The position numbers and the translations under genes are program-made. Under the pieces are notes generated by a model. It saw only the letters and a list, made by a program, of their open reading frames with translations. It searched no databases and was not told the DNA's origin. 20,679 bases of DNA. Origin: an uncultured Clostridia bacterium. Lineage in GTDB: Bacteria > Bacillota > Clostridia > Christensenellales > UBA1242. The stretch is from positions 1-20,679 of the forward strand of contig CALWAB010000079.1 in NCBI GenBank assembly GCA_944372745.1, given 5' to 3'. Positions 13,848 through 20,679 of the stretch are shown piece by piece (position 1 is the first letter of the stretch; every line of letters begins with the position of its first letter).

Positions 13848-16800
13848 CTAAGCATTTTTAAATCTATTTTGAATTTTCAAGAAATCTTCTAAAGGTACAG
13901 TAGGGTTGCCACTGTCTATAATGAGTTCACCAGACACACCATTTTTATATTTATTAGTAGGATTAGTATCTTTATTTAAAGTACTTGAAGTATTTTCTAC
14001 GCCATTTGGAATTGTAGTTGTGCTTGTCGCTTGCATAGCATTATTTTCTTTAAGATGATGCTCTGCAATTTCAATAGCACTTTCTTCTACTATTGGTTTC
14101 CTTCTTAAAAGTGTAAAATATCCACTTTGTACTGCCATTTTTTCTATAGTTGGCGTCTTTGACATATCAATTCCTTGAGAAACACAAGGGGCGTAAGCAA
14201 TGATAATGCTAGGGCCATTATGTTCCATTGCTTCTTTAAATGCAGTAAGTGCTTGGTTAGGATTTGCACCTAAGCAAATTTTTGCCACATAAACATCGTC
14301 ATATTGCATTGCCATACCTGCTAAATCTTTCTTTTGTGTCTTTTTGCCACTTTGTGCGAATTTTGCAATCGCACCATAAGGAGTAGATTTAGAAGCTTGA
14401 CCACCTGTATTTGAATAAACTTCTGTATCAAGAACAAGCACATTTACATTTTTTCCGCTTGCTAGTACATGGTCAAGGCCACCATATCCAATGTCATAAG
14501 CCCAACCATCACCACCGATTATCCAAACATTTTTAGGCATTACCACATCAAGTAACGCTATGAGTTGTTTAGTGTTTTTGCATTTGTTTTTTGTTTTAAG
14601 TGCTTTTAATAAATCAAAGTAAATTTGTTTGCATATATCAAAATTATCAATATTTTGAAGCCATTTATCGTATAATACCTTAAATTCTGCGTGAGATTCA
14701 GCAATTTTGCCCCAAACTACTTTTAGTCTTTCGCGTCTAATTTCTGTTGCTAGTCTTATTCCTAAACCATACTCAGCATTGTCTTCAAATAGACTGTTTG
14801 CCCAAGCCACACCTAAGCCGTCATTAGACTTTGTGTAAGGGCAAGAAGGGTATGAGCCACCCCAAATGCTTGAACAACCTGTCGCGTTGGCAATGAGTAA
14901 ACTTTCACCACATAATTGTGTGAGCAATTTAACATACGCAGTTTGTCCACAACCAGCACAAGCACCACTGAATTCAAGTAATGGCTTTTCAAATTGTGAA
15001 TTTTTCAATAAATATTTATTTTGATTTGGTAAAGCAGTTATTTGATTGAATTTATCAAAATTCTCTAAAGTCTTGTCTAATATATCTTCGGCTGGCTCCA
15101 TAGTGAGTGCTTTTTGACGAGCAGGGCACACATTTGCACAGTTTCCGCAACCCGTACAATCAAGCGGACTAATTCCTATGCAGAATTTTCCACGACCTTT
15201 TACTATTGTTTCAGCACTTTCAGCACCTTTATCATCTGTAGTTTCTTTAGCACGAATTGCAGCGTGAGGGCATACAAGAGAACAAAGATTGCATTGAATA
15301 CAATTTTCTTTGTGCCACTTAGGTAAATCAGTAGCAATGCCACGCTTTTCATATTGAGAAGTCCCCACAGGAATATTGCCATCCGCTGAGAATTTAGAAA
15401 CAGGAATATCTTGTCCTCTCAATTTCTCTATAGGTAGCATTATGTCGCGATAGAAAGCGTCTTGGTTGTCAAAATCTTTTGTATTTTGAGCCTTTCCGGT
15501 GAGTTTGCTTATGTCGACTTCTATGAGTTTGTCGCCATACTCAATAGCTTTGATATTTGCATCCACAACATCTTGTCCAAATTTTGAATAACTCTTCTTA
15601 ACATATTCCGCCATTTCAATTTTTGCTTTATCGTAAGGAAGAATGTTTGTTAATTTAAAGAACGCACTCTGCATAATGACATTTATTTTGTTCTTTAAGC
15701 CAAGTTGTTTTGCTACTTTTAATGCATCTATGATATAAAGTTTCGCATTTTTTTTCTTTAGCACATCTACAAATTCTTTAGGGAAGAACTTGTCTGCTTC
15801 GTCTAATTCAAAAGGACAATTTAGGAGTACCGTGCCATTAGGCTTGAGATATTGCAGTACATCTATTTTTGAAATAAAACTAAAATTGTGCACAGCCACA
15901 AAATCTGCATCAACAATTTGATAAGGTTCATTAATAGGTTCTTTGCCAAACCTTAAATGACTGACCGTCATACTTCCGCTTTTTTTAGAATCATAAACAA
16001 AGTATGCTTGAGAATATAGTCCACCAGCATTGCCAATGATTTTAGCACTATTTTTGTTTGCACTGATAGTGCCATCACCACCAATACCAAAGAATACGCA
16101 TTTGTGATTGTCATTGATGATTTCAAAATTCTCATCTACTTTCAAAGATAAATGAGTGACATCGTCATTGATGCCTATAGTAAAGTGATTGATAGGGGAT
16201 TCGCTTTGCAAGTTGTCATATACTGCCTTAGCCATTGCTGGATTAAATTCAAAACTTCCCAATCCATAACGCCCACCAATGACTGAGATATTGCGGTTAT
16301 TTTGATTGACTGCCACGCAAACATCTTGAAAGAGTGGTTCACCGACTGCACCATTTTCCTTTGTTCTATCTAGTACAGCAATTCTTCTAACAGTTTTAGG
16401 TAATTTATCTAAGAAAAATTCCGCATCAAAAGGTCTATAAAGTCTTACAAAAATGACGCCAAGTTTAGCTCCCAATTCATTTAATTGTTCACAAACTTCT
16501 TTTAGCACTGCACAACCACTGCCCATACAAACGACCACAAATTCAGCATCTTTTGCTCCATAATAATCAAAGATATGGTATTCTCGTCCGCATAAATCTT
16601 TAAGTTTGCTAAATTCATTTTCAACAATTTGTGGGATATTTGCATAGAATGAATTGCTCTTTTCACGATTTGCAAAATAAACATCCGCACTTTGAGAAGT
16701 TCCATACATACGCGGTTGAGTATTTTGTAAAGCACGATTTTTAAATTCGTTGACCTTGTCTAAGTCAATAAAGGATGCAATGTCATCATCACTTAAAAGT

Positions 16801-17354
16801 TCAATTTCGTTGACCTCGTGGCTTGTCCTAAAACCATCAAAGAAATGAAGGAAAGGCACACTTGCCTTAAGAGTGGAAGAGTGAGCAATCAAACTCATAT
16901 CCTGTGCTTCCTGTACAGAACTAGATGCTAGCATAGCAAATCCGGTGCTACGAGTAGCCATAACATCTGAGTGGTCGCCGAAAATTGAAAGGGCGTGCGT
17001 GGCTAAAGCACGAGCTGACACATGTATGACGCAAGGTAATAATTCGCCTGCAATTTTATACATATCAGGAATCATAAGCAATAGCCCCTGACTAGCAGTA
17101 AAAGTAGTTGCCAAAGCCCCGCCACGCAATGCACCGTGTAAAGCCCCAGCAGCTCCACCTTCTGACTGCATTTCTACAACTTGCATAGTCTGTCCAAAAA
17201 TATTTTTTTGTCCCTGAGTTGCCCAAATATCGCACATTTCAGCCATTGTGCTAGATGGGGTAATAGGATAAATAGGGGCAATTTCGCTTACTCTATATGC
17301 TATACGAGCACAAGCAGTATTGCCATCTAAAGTAGTGTGTTCAATTTTTTTCAT
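13848..17354 (-). CDS. nifJ: Pyruvate:ferredoxin (flavodoxin) oxidoreductase
   Basis: Homodimeric cytoplasmic enzyme that converts pyruvate and CoA to acetyl-CoA, CO2 and reduced ferredoxin; central to anaerobic energy metabolism. The 1168-residue chain holds all domains of the single-chain form in order: pyruvate-binding N-terminal domain (IAPIYPITPSSTMAE at about 25-40), transketolase C-like domain (VRLYRPFDAEFF), gamma domain (GIGGDGT), a two-cluster ferredoxin domain (CIQCNLCSLVCP near 685 and CTGCGNCANVCP about 50 residues later), and the thiamine-diphosphate domain (ACAGCGQTAY near 795, ATGCSSIWGG, GGDGWAYDIGYGG near 945, LDTEVYSNTGGQ). Start ATG is the complement of 17352-17354, with GAGG about 9 nt upstream; an in-frame TTG at 17369 overlaps that site and is rejected. 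The C-terminal tail has a Thr/Asn/Ser-rich insert at about 1106-1139 and ends soon after GELIIDSGNP. Confidence 0.97.
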   Translation of the reverse strand: MKKIEHTTLDGNTACARIAYRVSEIAPIYPITPSSTMAEMCDIWATQGQKNIFGQTMQVVEMQSEGGAAGALHGALRGGALATTFTASQGLLLMIPDMYKIAGELLPCVIHVSARALATHALSIFGDHSDVMATRSTGFAMLASSSVQEAQDMSLIAHSSTLKASVPFLHFFDGFRTSHEVNEIELLSDDDIASFIDLDKVNEFKNRALQNTQPRMYGTSQSADVYFANREKSNSFYANIPQIVENEFSKLKDLCGREYHIFDYYGAKDAEFVVVCMGSGCAVLKEVCEQLNELGAKLGVIFVRLYRPFDAEFFLDKLPKTVRRIAVLDRTKENGAVGEPLFQDVCVAVNQNNRNISVIGGRYGLGSFEFNPAMAKAVYDNLQSESPINHFTIGINDDVTHLSLKVDENFEIINDNHKCVFFGIGGDGTISANKNSAKIIGNAGGLYSQAYFVYDSKKSGSMTVSHLRFGKEPINEPYQIVDADFVAVHNFSFISKIDVLQYLKPNGTVLLNCPFELDEADKFFPKEFVDVLKKKNAKLYIIDALKVAKQLGLKNKINVIMQSAFFKLTNILPYDKAKIEMAEYVKKSYSKFGQDVVDANIKAIEYGDKLIEVDISKLTGKAQNTKDFDNQDAFYRDIMLPIEKLRGQDIPVSKFSADGNIPVGTSQYEKRGIATDLPKWHKENCIQCNLCSLVCPHAAIRAKETTDDKGAESAETIVKGRGKFCIGISPLDCTGCGNCANVCPARQKALTMEPAEDILDKTLENFDKFNQITALPNQNKYLLKNSQFEKPLLEFSGACAGCGQTAYVKLLTQLCGESLLIANATGCSSIWGGSYPSCPYTKSNDGLGVAWANSLFEDNAEYGLGIRLATEIRRERLKVVWGKIAESHAEFKVLYDKWLQNIDNFDICKQIYFDLLKALKTKNKCKNTKQLIALLDVVMPKNVWIIGGDGWAYDIGYGGLDHVLASGKNVNVLVLDTEVYSNTGGQASKSTPYGAIAKFAQSGKKTQKKDLAGMAMQYDDVYVAKICLGANPNQALTAFKEAMEHNGPSIIIAYAPCVSQGIDMSKTPTIEKMAVQSGYFTLLRRKPIVEESAIEIAEHHLKENNAMQATSTTTIPNGVENTSSTLNKDTNPTNKYKNGVSGELIIDSGNPTVPLEDFLKIQNRFKNA

Positions 17355-17374
17355 AATATATCGCCTCAAATATT

Positions 17375-17403
17375 ATTATATACATTTACAAAATTTTTAG
17401 CAA
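17375..17403 (-). promoter_or_regulatory. Promoter of nifJ
   Basis: On the minus strand, TTGCTA (complement of 17398-17403), 17 nt, TATAAT (complement of 17375-17380). Predicted start near 17368, leaving a leader of about 14 nt that contains the GAGG binding site. Confidence 0.65.
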
Positions 17404-17561
17404 GCAAATTATGTCGAATAAAAAGGAAAGAAGTTTTAATTAGATGTATAATATTTTTGAAATAAACTATAGTATTTAACAAATTACAAAAGAATTTGCA
17501 CTAGAATGAGAAAACGAAAATATAAGGCAATACATTATTTGTATAAATTTGGCATACACTA

Positions 17562-17590
17562 TTGACAAAAAAGCAAAATTATTATATACT
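17562..17590 (+). promoter_or_regulatory. Promoter of the 620-aa membrane-hairpin gene
   Basis: Consensus TTGACA at 17562-17567, 17 nt, TATACT at 17585-17590. Start expected near 17597. It is divergent from the nifJ promoter; about 160 bases of AT-rich sequence without recognisable features lie between them. Confidence 0.82.
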
Positions 17591-17615
17591 ATAAGCAAAT
17601 AAAAAGGGGAAGTAT

Positions 17616-19478
17616 ATGGAGAATTTAAGACAATTTAAAACCGAAAGGGAAAATAAAGATTATTTTAGAACAGTCCGCAATAATCTTTCACTTCGTAAAA
17701 GAACAGCTTCATATTTAGCAGTAGGTGCTATAGCTGGTGTCGGTGGTGGTTTAGCAATGCTTATTCCAGCAATAGGCCCACTAATTGCTGCACCTACATA
17801 TTTGACATTGCTTTCAGTCAGCACTACTTTGGTAGGTGGTGCAGTGCTTACAGGCGTTCCATTGGCAGCACAATATGCTTTATTGAGAAAAGATAATAAA
17901 TTATATAAAGCAGAACGCGGTATTCAATCTGCTGCCAAGATTCAAACCAAATTGAATGAAAAAGAATACACAGATAGACAATATGCAAGAATGATACGCA
18001 AACGCGATAAGAAGTTGGAGAAATTCCAAAAGGTATATGACACCTATGAGCGTAAAACTCAAAAGTTGGCAGGTAAGGTTCATGGGGTATATAATGTTGA
18101 AGCAAAAGAATTAAATACAGATGACAATTATGTGCCAGGTAGACTTGGTCGCTTTACAGATAAAGGGTCATTTGTCTACAATCGTAGAATGAAAAAATTT
18201 GCTAAATATCGTCCTATTTTTGATGAATTGCACGAAGATTTAGTAGATTTTCAAAATATTAGAGATAGAAATGGTACATCTGTAGAGGATTTCAAAGCTA
18301 ATTTACACGAGCGTAGTGTACCACAAAGAACAGTTCGCGGAGCGAAAAAAGTAGGTCACGCTACAAAAACAGGGGCAGGGTATGTAGCAAGTGGTGCAGG
18401 ATATGTTTATGGCCATTCAAAGAATGGTTTGAAACGCGTGTATGGTGCTACAAAAGGTTTTTATAATAATCACTCACATAGAGAATATGAAAGTTCTTAT
18501 GGAAGTAATCCAGCCTTTGGAATGCCTAATTATATAGAAAGAAATGCTAGTGGAATGAGCATTTACGAGCAATTAAGAGAATCAGCTGCTAGTTTTGGTT
18601 TGAGCGATTCAAAAGGCGAGTTGACAAGATACAATACTAGAAAGAAAACTTATGAAGTTATCCAGCCTAAAGTTATTCGTGGCGGAATGATGAATAAGGA
18701 GAACTATTTTGAGCATTTGCAAAATGAAAGCATCCATAGTCATCCATTCCCAATTCATAATAGAGTTACAATGCAAGACTATCAAGAATTTTATGATAGA
18801 GAGGATGCAAACTTGTCAAATAATATGTCTAGCATTGCAAATTCATATTCTAACTTTGAAAAAAGATTTAATGACGCTCAAGATTATATAGATAAAGAAA
18901 GCATTGAAACAAAACTAGGAAATGGGGAAATCTTCGTTCAATTAGATATAGATAAACCTAATTTCACGGTATATAAAAGATTTGACGATTTACAAAAAGC
19001 AATGGCATATACGCGTTGCCTAGAAAAATTTGGTGCAGATAAATTTAGAAATAAAGAATGCGATGGTTTTAGAATGACGACATGGGAAAAAGAATTGGAC
19101 GGAACTTATACTCCAGTCAAAGACCTATGTACAAAAGTTTCAGATGAAAAAGAACTTGAATTGAGTGAAAAAGCAATGCAAAACGCTTTCATTAGAGAAA
19201 TGTATTTATTGCATCTCAATAATTATATTAAGTCAAATGGAACTAGTCCAGCATCTACACTTGAAGTTATTCAAGGTATAGATGATTTAGCAGGCTATGA
19301 TAAATTATCTGCAAAAGAATTGCTTGAAAGAGTTAAGAATATGCCAGCAATTAATATCAATGAACTAAAGGGCAATGAAAACGAATTAGATGATAAGACA
19401 TTGAGCGAATTAGATAAAGAATTCTATACAAGACAATTTTATAGAAATAGCGAAAGAACAAACGAAACTACCGTTTAA
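17616..19478 (+). CDS. 620-aa protein with an N-terminal membrane hairpin, function unknown
   Basis: Not a family I recognise. Start ATG 17616 has AAGGGG with about 7 nt spacing. Residues 1-30 are strongly charged, then two hydrophobic Gly/Ala-rich segments (about 31-50 and 56-88) with a Pro-Gly turn (IPAIGPLIAAP) form a likely membrane hairpin. The remaining 530 residues are hydrophilic and should be cytoplasmic, with a Lys/Arg-rich helical stretch (about 90-150) and a small Gly/Tyr/Ala repeat near 250-280 (GYVASGAGYVYG, then RVYGATKGFY). The C-terminal 250 residues are Asn/Glu/Lys-rich and probably helical (ELSEKAMQNAF, DLAGYDKLSAKELLERVK). No catalytic motif is seen. It has its own strong promoter, so it is a single-gene unit, followed within 2 nt by the outer helix of RNA B. 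A structural or scaffold role at the membrane is possible but is inference. Confidence 0.75.
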   Translation: MENLRQFKTERENKDYFRTVRNNLSLRKRTASYLAVGAIAGVGGGLAMLIPAIGPLIAAPTYLTLLSVSTTLVGGAVLTGVPLAAQYALLRKDNKLYKAERGIQSAAKIQTKLNEKEYTDRQYARMIRKRDKKLEKFQKVYDTYERKTQKLAGKVHGVYNVEAKELNTDDNYVPGRLGRFTDKGSFVYNRRMKKFAKYRPIFDELHEDLVDFQNIRDRNGTSVEDFKANLHERSVPQRTVRGAKKVGHATKTGAGYVASGAGYVYGHSKNGLKRVYGATKGFYNNHSHREYESSYGSNPAFGMPNYIERNASGMSIYEQLRESAASFGLSDSKGELTRYNTRKKTYEVIQPKVIRGGMMNKENYFEHLQNESIHSHPFPIHNRVTMQDYQEFYDREDANLSNNMSSIANSYSNFEKRFNDAQDYIDKESIETKLGNGEIFVQLDIDKPNFTVYKRFDDLQKAMAYTRCLEKFGADKFRNKECDGFRMTTWEKELDGTYTPVKDLCTKVSDEKELELSEKAMQNAFIREMYLLHLNNYIKSNGTSPASTLEVIQGIDDLAGYDKLSAKELLERVKNMPAININELKGNENELDDKTLSELDKEFYTRQFYRNSERTNETTV

Positions 19479-19479
19479 T

Positions 19480-19804
19480 AATAAAGGTCTTCATTCACTA
19501 TGTATATAGACAAATAACCAATAGAAACATTAATAAAATAAAATTAAACTCAAAGCAATAGCAAAAAAGGTGTGATGGCACACCGCCGTGGACATTGGCG
19601 AGTATCTATGCACAACTTAGTATTTAAATTAGTGCTTATCCAAGCACTAAGATATATTTTAAAGATTTTAAGTGTTAAAGTTGATAGTACCTATAGCCAA
19701 GACCACAGGTAAAGGACGCCCGTCCTTGTGCTAGGGTTCTAGGGGATGAAAAATCCCCTAGAAAACAATTTGTCTAAACACATAGGTCTTTATTGACCTT
19801 TATT
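19480..19804 (+). ncRNA. RNA B: second copy of the structured RNA
   Basis: Same helices as RNA A in the same order. P1 is TAGACAAAT 19507-19515 with ATTTGTCTA 19768-19776. Two outer helices extend it: CTATGT 19498-19503 with ACATAG 19780-19785, and AATAAAGGTC 19480-19489 with GACCTTTATT 19795-19804. Inside: P2 GGTGTG/CACACC 19569-19584 (loop ATGG); P3 19588-19591 + 19595-19599 with 19696-19700 + 19703-19706; P4 19613-19628 with 19667-19683 (one bulged A and several G-T pairs), carrying P4b TTAGTGCTT/AAGCACTAA (19629-19650); P6 AAGGAC/GTCCTT 19712-19727; P7 11-bp stem 19737-19747/19753-19763 with a GAAAA loop. The stretch between P1 and P2 is about 25 nt longer than in RNA A and A-rich. No promoter is visible directly upstream, so it may be part of, or cut from, the mRNA of the 620-aa gene. 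Confidence 0.82.
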
Positions 19805-19811
19805 TTGTTTT
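19784..19811 (+). terminator. Possible weak terminator at the end of RNA B
   Basis: AGGTC/GACCT hairpin with a TTTATT loop (19785-19799) followed by a T-rich tract interrupted by A and G. Its right arm is the same GACCTTTATT that can pair with the start of RNA B, so the two structures exclude each other. Confidence 0.4.
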
Positions 19812-19910
19812 ATACAGTATTTGGTGCAAATATGTATTGCTATAAGTTTGATAGCAATGAGTAAACCAATAAATAACTAGTGTGACCATATAGAAATATG
19901 TCAAAAATAC

Positions 19911-19939
19911 TTGATTTTGTCTAAGCTTTATGCTATACT
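19911..19939 (+). promoter_or_regulatory. Promoter of rplS
   Basis: TTGATT at 19911-19916, 17 nt, TATACT at 19934-19939 preceded by TGC (extended -10). TGCTAT 19931-19936 is mirrored by ATAGCA 19941-19946 across ACTA. Start expected near 19946. Confidence 0.8.
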
Positions 19940-19945
19940 AATAGC

Positions 19946-20037
19946 AATGACTTCGGGCGGTCCTCTATAGGCGCAAATGTTAAAGCGTGATTTTTTATTC
20001 TATACGAACGCTAATAAAATAGGAGGTGAAAAGTCAT
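19946..20037 (+). promoter_or_regulatory. Structured leader of rplS (L19-leader type)
   Basis: The 90-nt leader can form a hairpin GCG-CCT/AGG-CGC with a 2-nt bulge (19957-19974), a second stem AGCGT 19984-19988 with ACGCT 20008-20012, and a long-range helix ATGACTT 19947-19953 with AAGTCAT 20031-20037. The long-range helix covers the first two bases of the start codon and would hide the AGGAGGTGA site (20021-20029) in a loop region. Many Bacillota carry a structured L19 leader thought to give autoregulation by L19; assigning this one to that family is by position and shape, not by sequence match. Confidence 0.55.
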
Positions 20038-20380
20038 GAACATTATTGATGTTATCGAAAAAGAGAACCAGAAAACTAATGTTCCAGAAATCAAAGTGGG
20101 CGATACAGTCAAAGTGTATGTAAAGATTGTCGAAGGCGATAAAGAGCGTATCCAAGTCTTTGAAGGCGATGTAATCGCTAAGAAGAACGGAAGCGTCCGC
20201 GAAACATTCACAGTAAGGCGTATGTCCTATGGAGTAGGCGTAGAAAGAACTTTCCCAATCCACTCACCAAGAATTGATAAAGTGGAAGTAGTTAGACACG
20301 GTAAAGTTCGCAGAGCAAAATTGCACTATATACGCGAATTGACTGGTAAGAAAGCAAAGATTAGACCAGCTGTGCAGTAA
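20036..20380 (+). CDS. rplS: 50S ribosomal protein L19
   Basis: Large-subunit protein (114 aa, normal length) at the interface with the 30S subunit. Typical sequence throughout: MNIIDVIEKE, then the SH3-like barrel KVGDTVKVYVKIVEGDKERIQ, FEGDVIAKKNG, FTVRRMSYGVGVERTFP and HSPRIDKVEVVRHGKVRRAKL, ending YIRELTGKKAKI. The ribosome binding site AGGAGGTGA at 20021-20029 is 6 nt before the ATG, the strongest in the window. Codon use is richer in C-ending and arginine CGN codons than in the accessory genes, as expected for a highly expressed gene. It is alone here, with its own promoter and terminator, rather than following trmD/rimM as in many Bacillota. Confidence 0.98.
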   Translation: MNIIDVIEKENQKTNVPEIKVGDTVKVYVKIVEGDKERIQVFEGDVIAKKNGSVRETFTVRRMSYGVGVERTFPIHSPRIDKVEVVRHGKVRRAKLHYIRELTGKKAKIRPAVQ

Positions 20381-20386
20381 TAAATT

Positions 20387-20413
20387 AAGTACACTAATGA
20401 GTGTACTTTTTTT
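20387..20413 (+). terminator. Rho-independent terminator after rplS
   Basis: 9-bp perfect stem AAGTACACT/AGTGTACTT (20387-20395 with 20400-20408), loop AATG, followed by a T run to 20413. Confidence 0.93.
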
Positions 20414-20554
20414 ATAGATTATTTAAGATTTGTGTGAGATAGTAGATAAAATTATTCTATTTAGATAGAACTATTATTAAACAATATTTACATACACCTA
20501 GTATAAAAAATTGTTTTATATATTAGTATTTTAAATGTTAAGTGAGGCTAAAGC

Positions 20555-20679
20555 AGATCGGAAGAGCACACGTCTGAACTCCAGTCACTTAGGCACCTCG
20601 TATGCCGTCTTCTGCTTGAAAAAAAAAAAAAAGATTCGACCACACGGTTTGGGGCGCCCGAGGAGAAAGCCAGACGATG
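20555..20679. other. Illumina TruSeq adapter read-through (not genomic)
   Basis: From 20555 the sequence is the TruSeq adapter: AGATCGGAAGAGCACACGTC and its continuation to CCAGTCAC (20588), a 6-base index TTAGGC (20589-20594, TruSeq index 3), then the P7 part ending TATGCCGTCTTCTGCTTG (20601-20618) with one mismatch (ACCTCG for ATCTCG), 14 A, and 47 bases of GC-rich low-quality-like sequence to the window end. Genomic sequence ends at or just before 20554; 20414-20554 holds no gene that I can support. Confidence 0.98.

Noticed and set aside
13848..17369. TTG start for nifJ at 17369
   Set aside because: The codons TTG AGG CGA contain the ribosome binding site of the ATG five codons later, and the predicted start of transcription is at about the same position.
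20633..20679. GC-rich terminal segment as foreign DNA
   Set aside because: It follows adapter and poly-A directly, so it is sequencing artefact rather than transferred sequence.

Overview
The window is AT-rich, gene-dense DNA from what looks like an uncultured, anaerobic member of the Bacillota, probably Clostridia-like. Evidence for this is a pyruvate:ferredoxin oxidoreductase, a type A-like RNase P RNA, an EndoA/MazF-type toxin, an L19-type leader, strong AGGAGG ribosome binding sites and sigma-A-like promoters with extended -10 boxes. The left edge cuts a gene. The right edge (20555-20679) is not genomic: it is Illumina TruSeq adapter read-through, so this is the end of an assembled contig.

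Layout, left to right. (1) 1-1957: a same-strand run of 8-oxoguanine DNA glycosylase (5' truncated), a NYN-domain protein and inorganic pyrophosphatase, closed by a terminator. (2) 2130-8128: one promoter, a 1046-aa anchored Ig-like surface protein and a fused VirB3/PrgI-VirB4 ATPase, closed by a terminator; no other conjugation gene is seen. (3) 8137-10944: accessory genes, namely a DUF6273-like protein, a MazF-type toxin with a short TTG-started antitoxin missed by ordinary ORF calling, and a tandem pair of related four-helix membrane proteins. (4) 11007-11718: a structured RNA of about 280 nt (RNA A) followed directly by rnpB. (5) 11961-13840: a small unknown protein and cysS. (6) 13813-17403, minus strand: pyruvate:ferredoxin oxidoreductase. 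(7) 17562-19804: a 620-aa membrane-hairpin protein followed by a second, diverged copy of the structured RNA (RNA B). (8) 19911-20413: rplS with its leader and terminator.

The main finding is the pair RNA A / RNA B. They have little sequence in common outside short motifs, yet fold into the same set of helices in the same order. Several base pairs change on both sides between the copies, which supports a conserved RNA fold. I cannot assign them to a named RNA family from memory. RNA A, rnpB and rplS also share a promoter design in which TGCTAT of the extended -10 box is mirrored by ATAGCA near the start site.

Uncertain points are the functions of the Ig-like protein, the tandem membrane proteins, the 119-aa protein and the 620-aa protein, and whether RNA A and RNA B belong to a known class.
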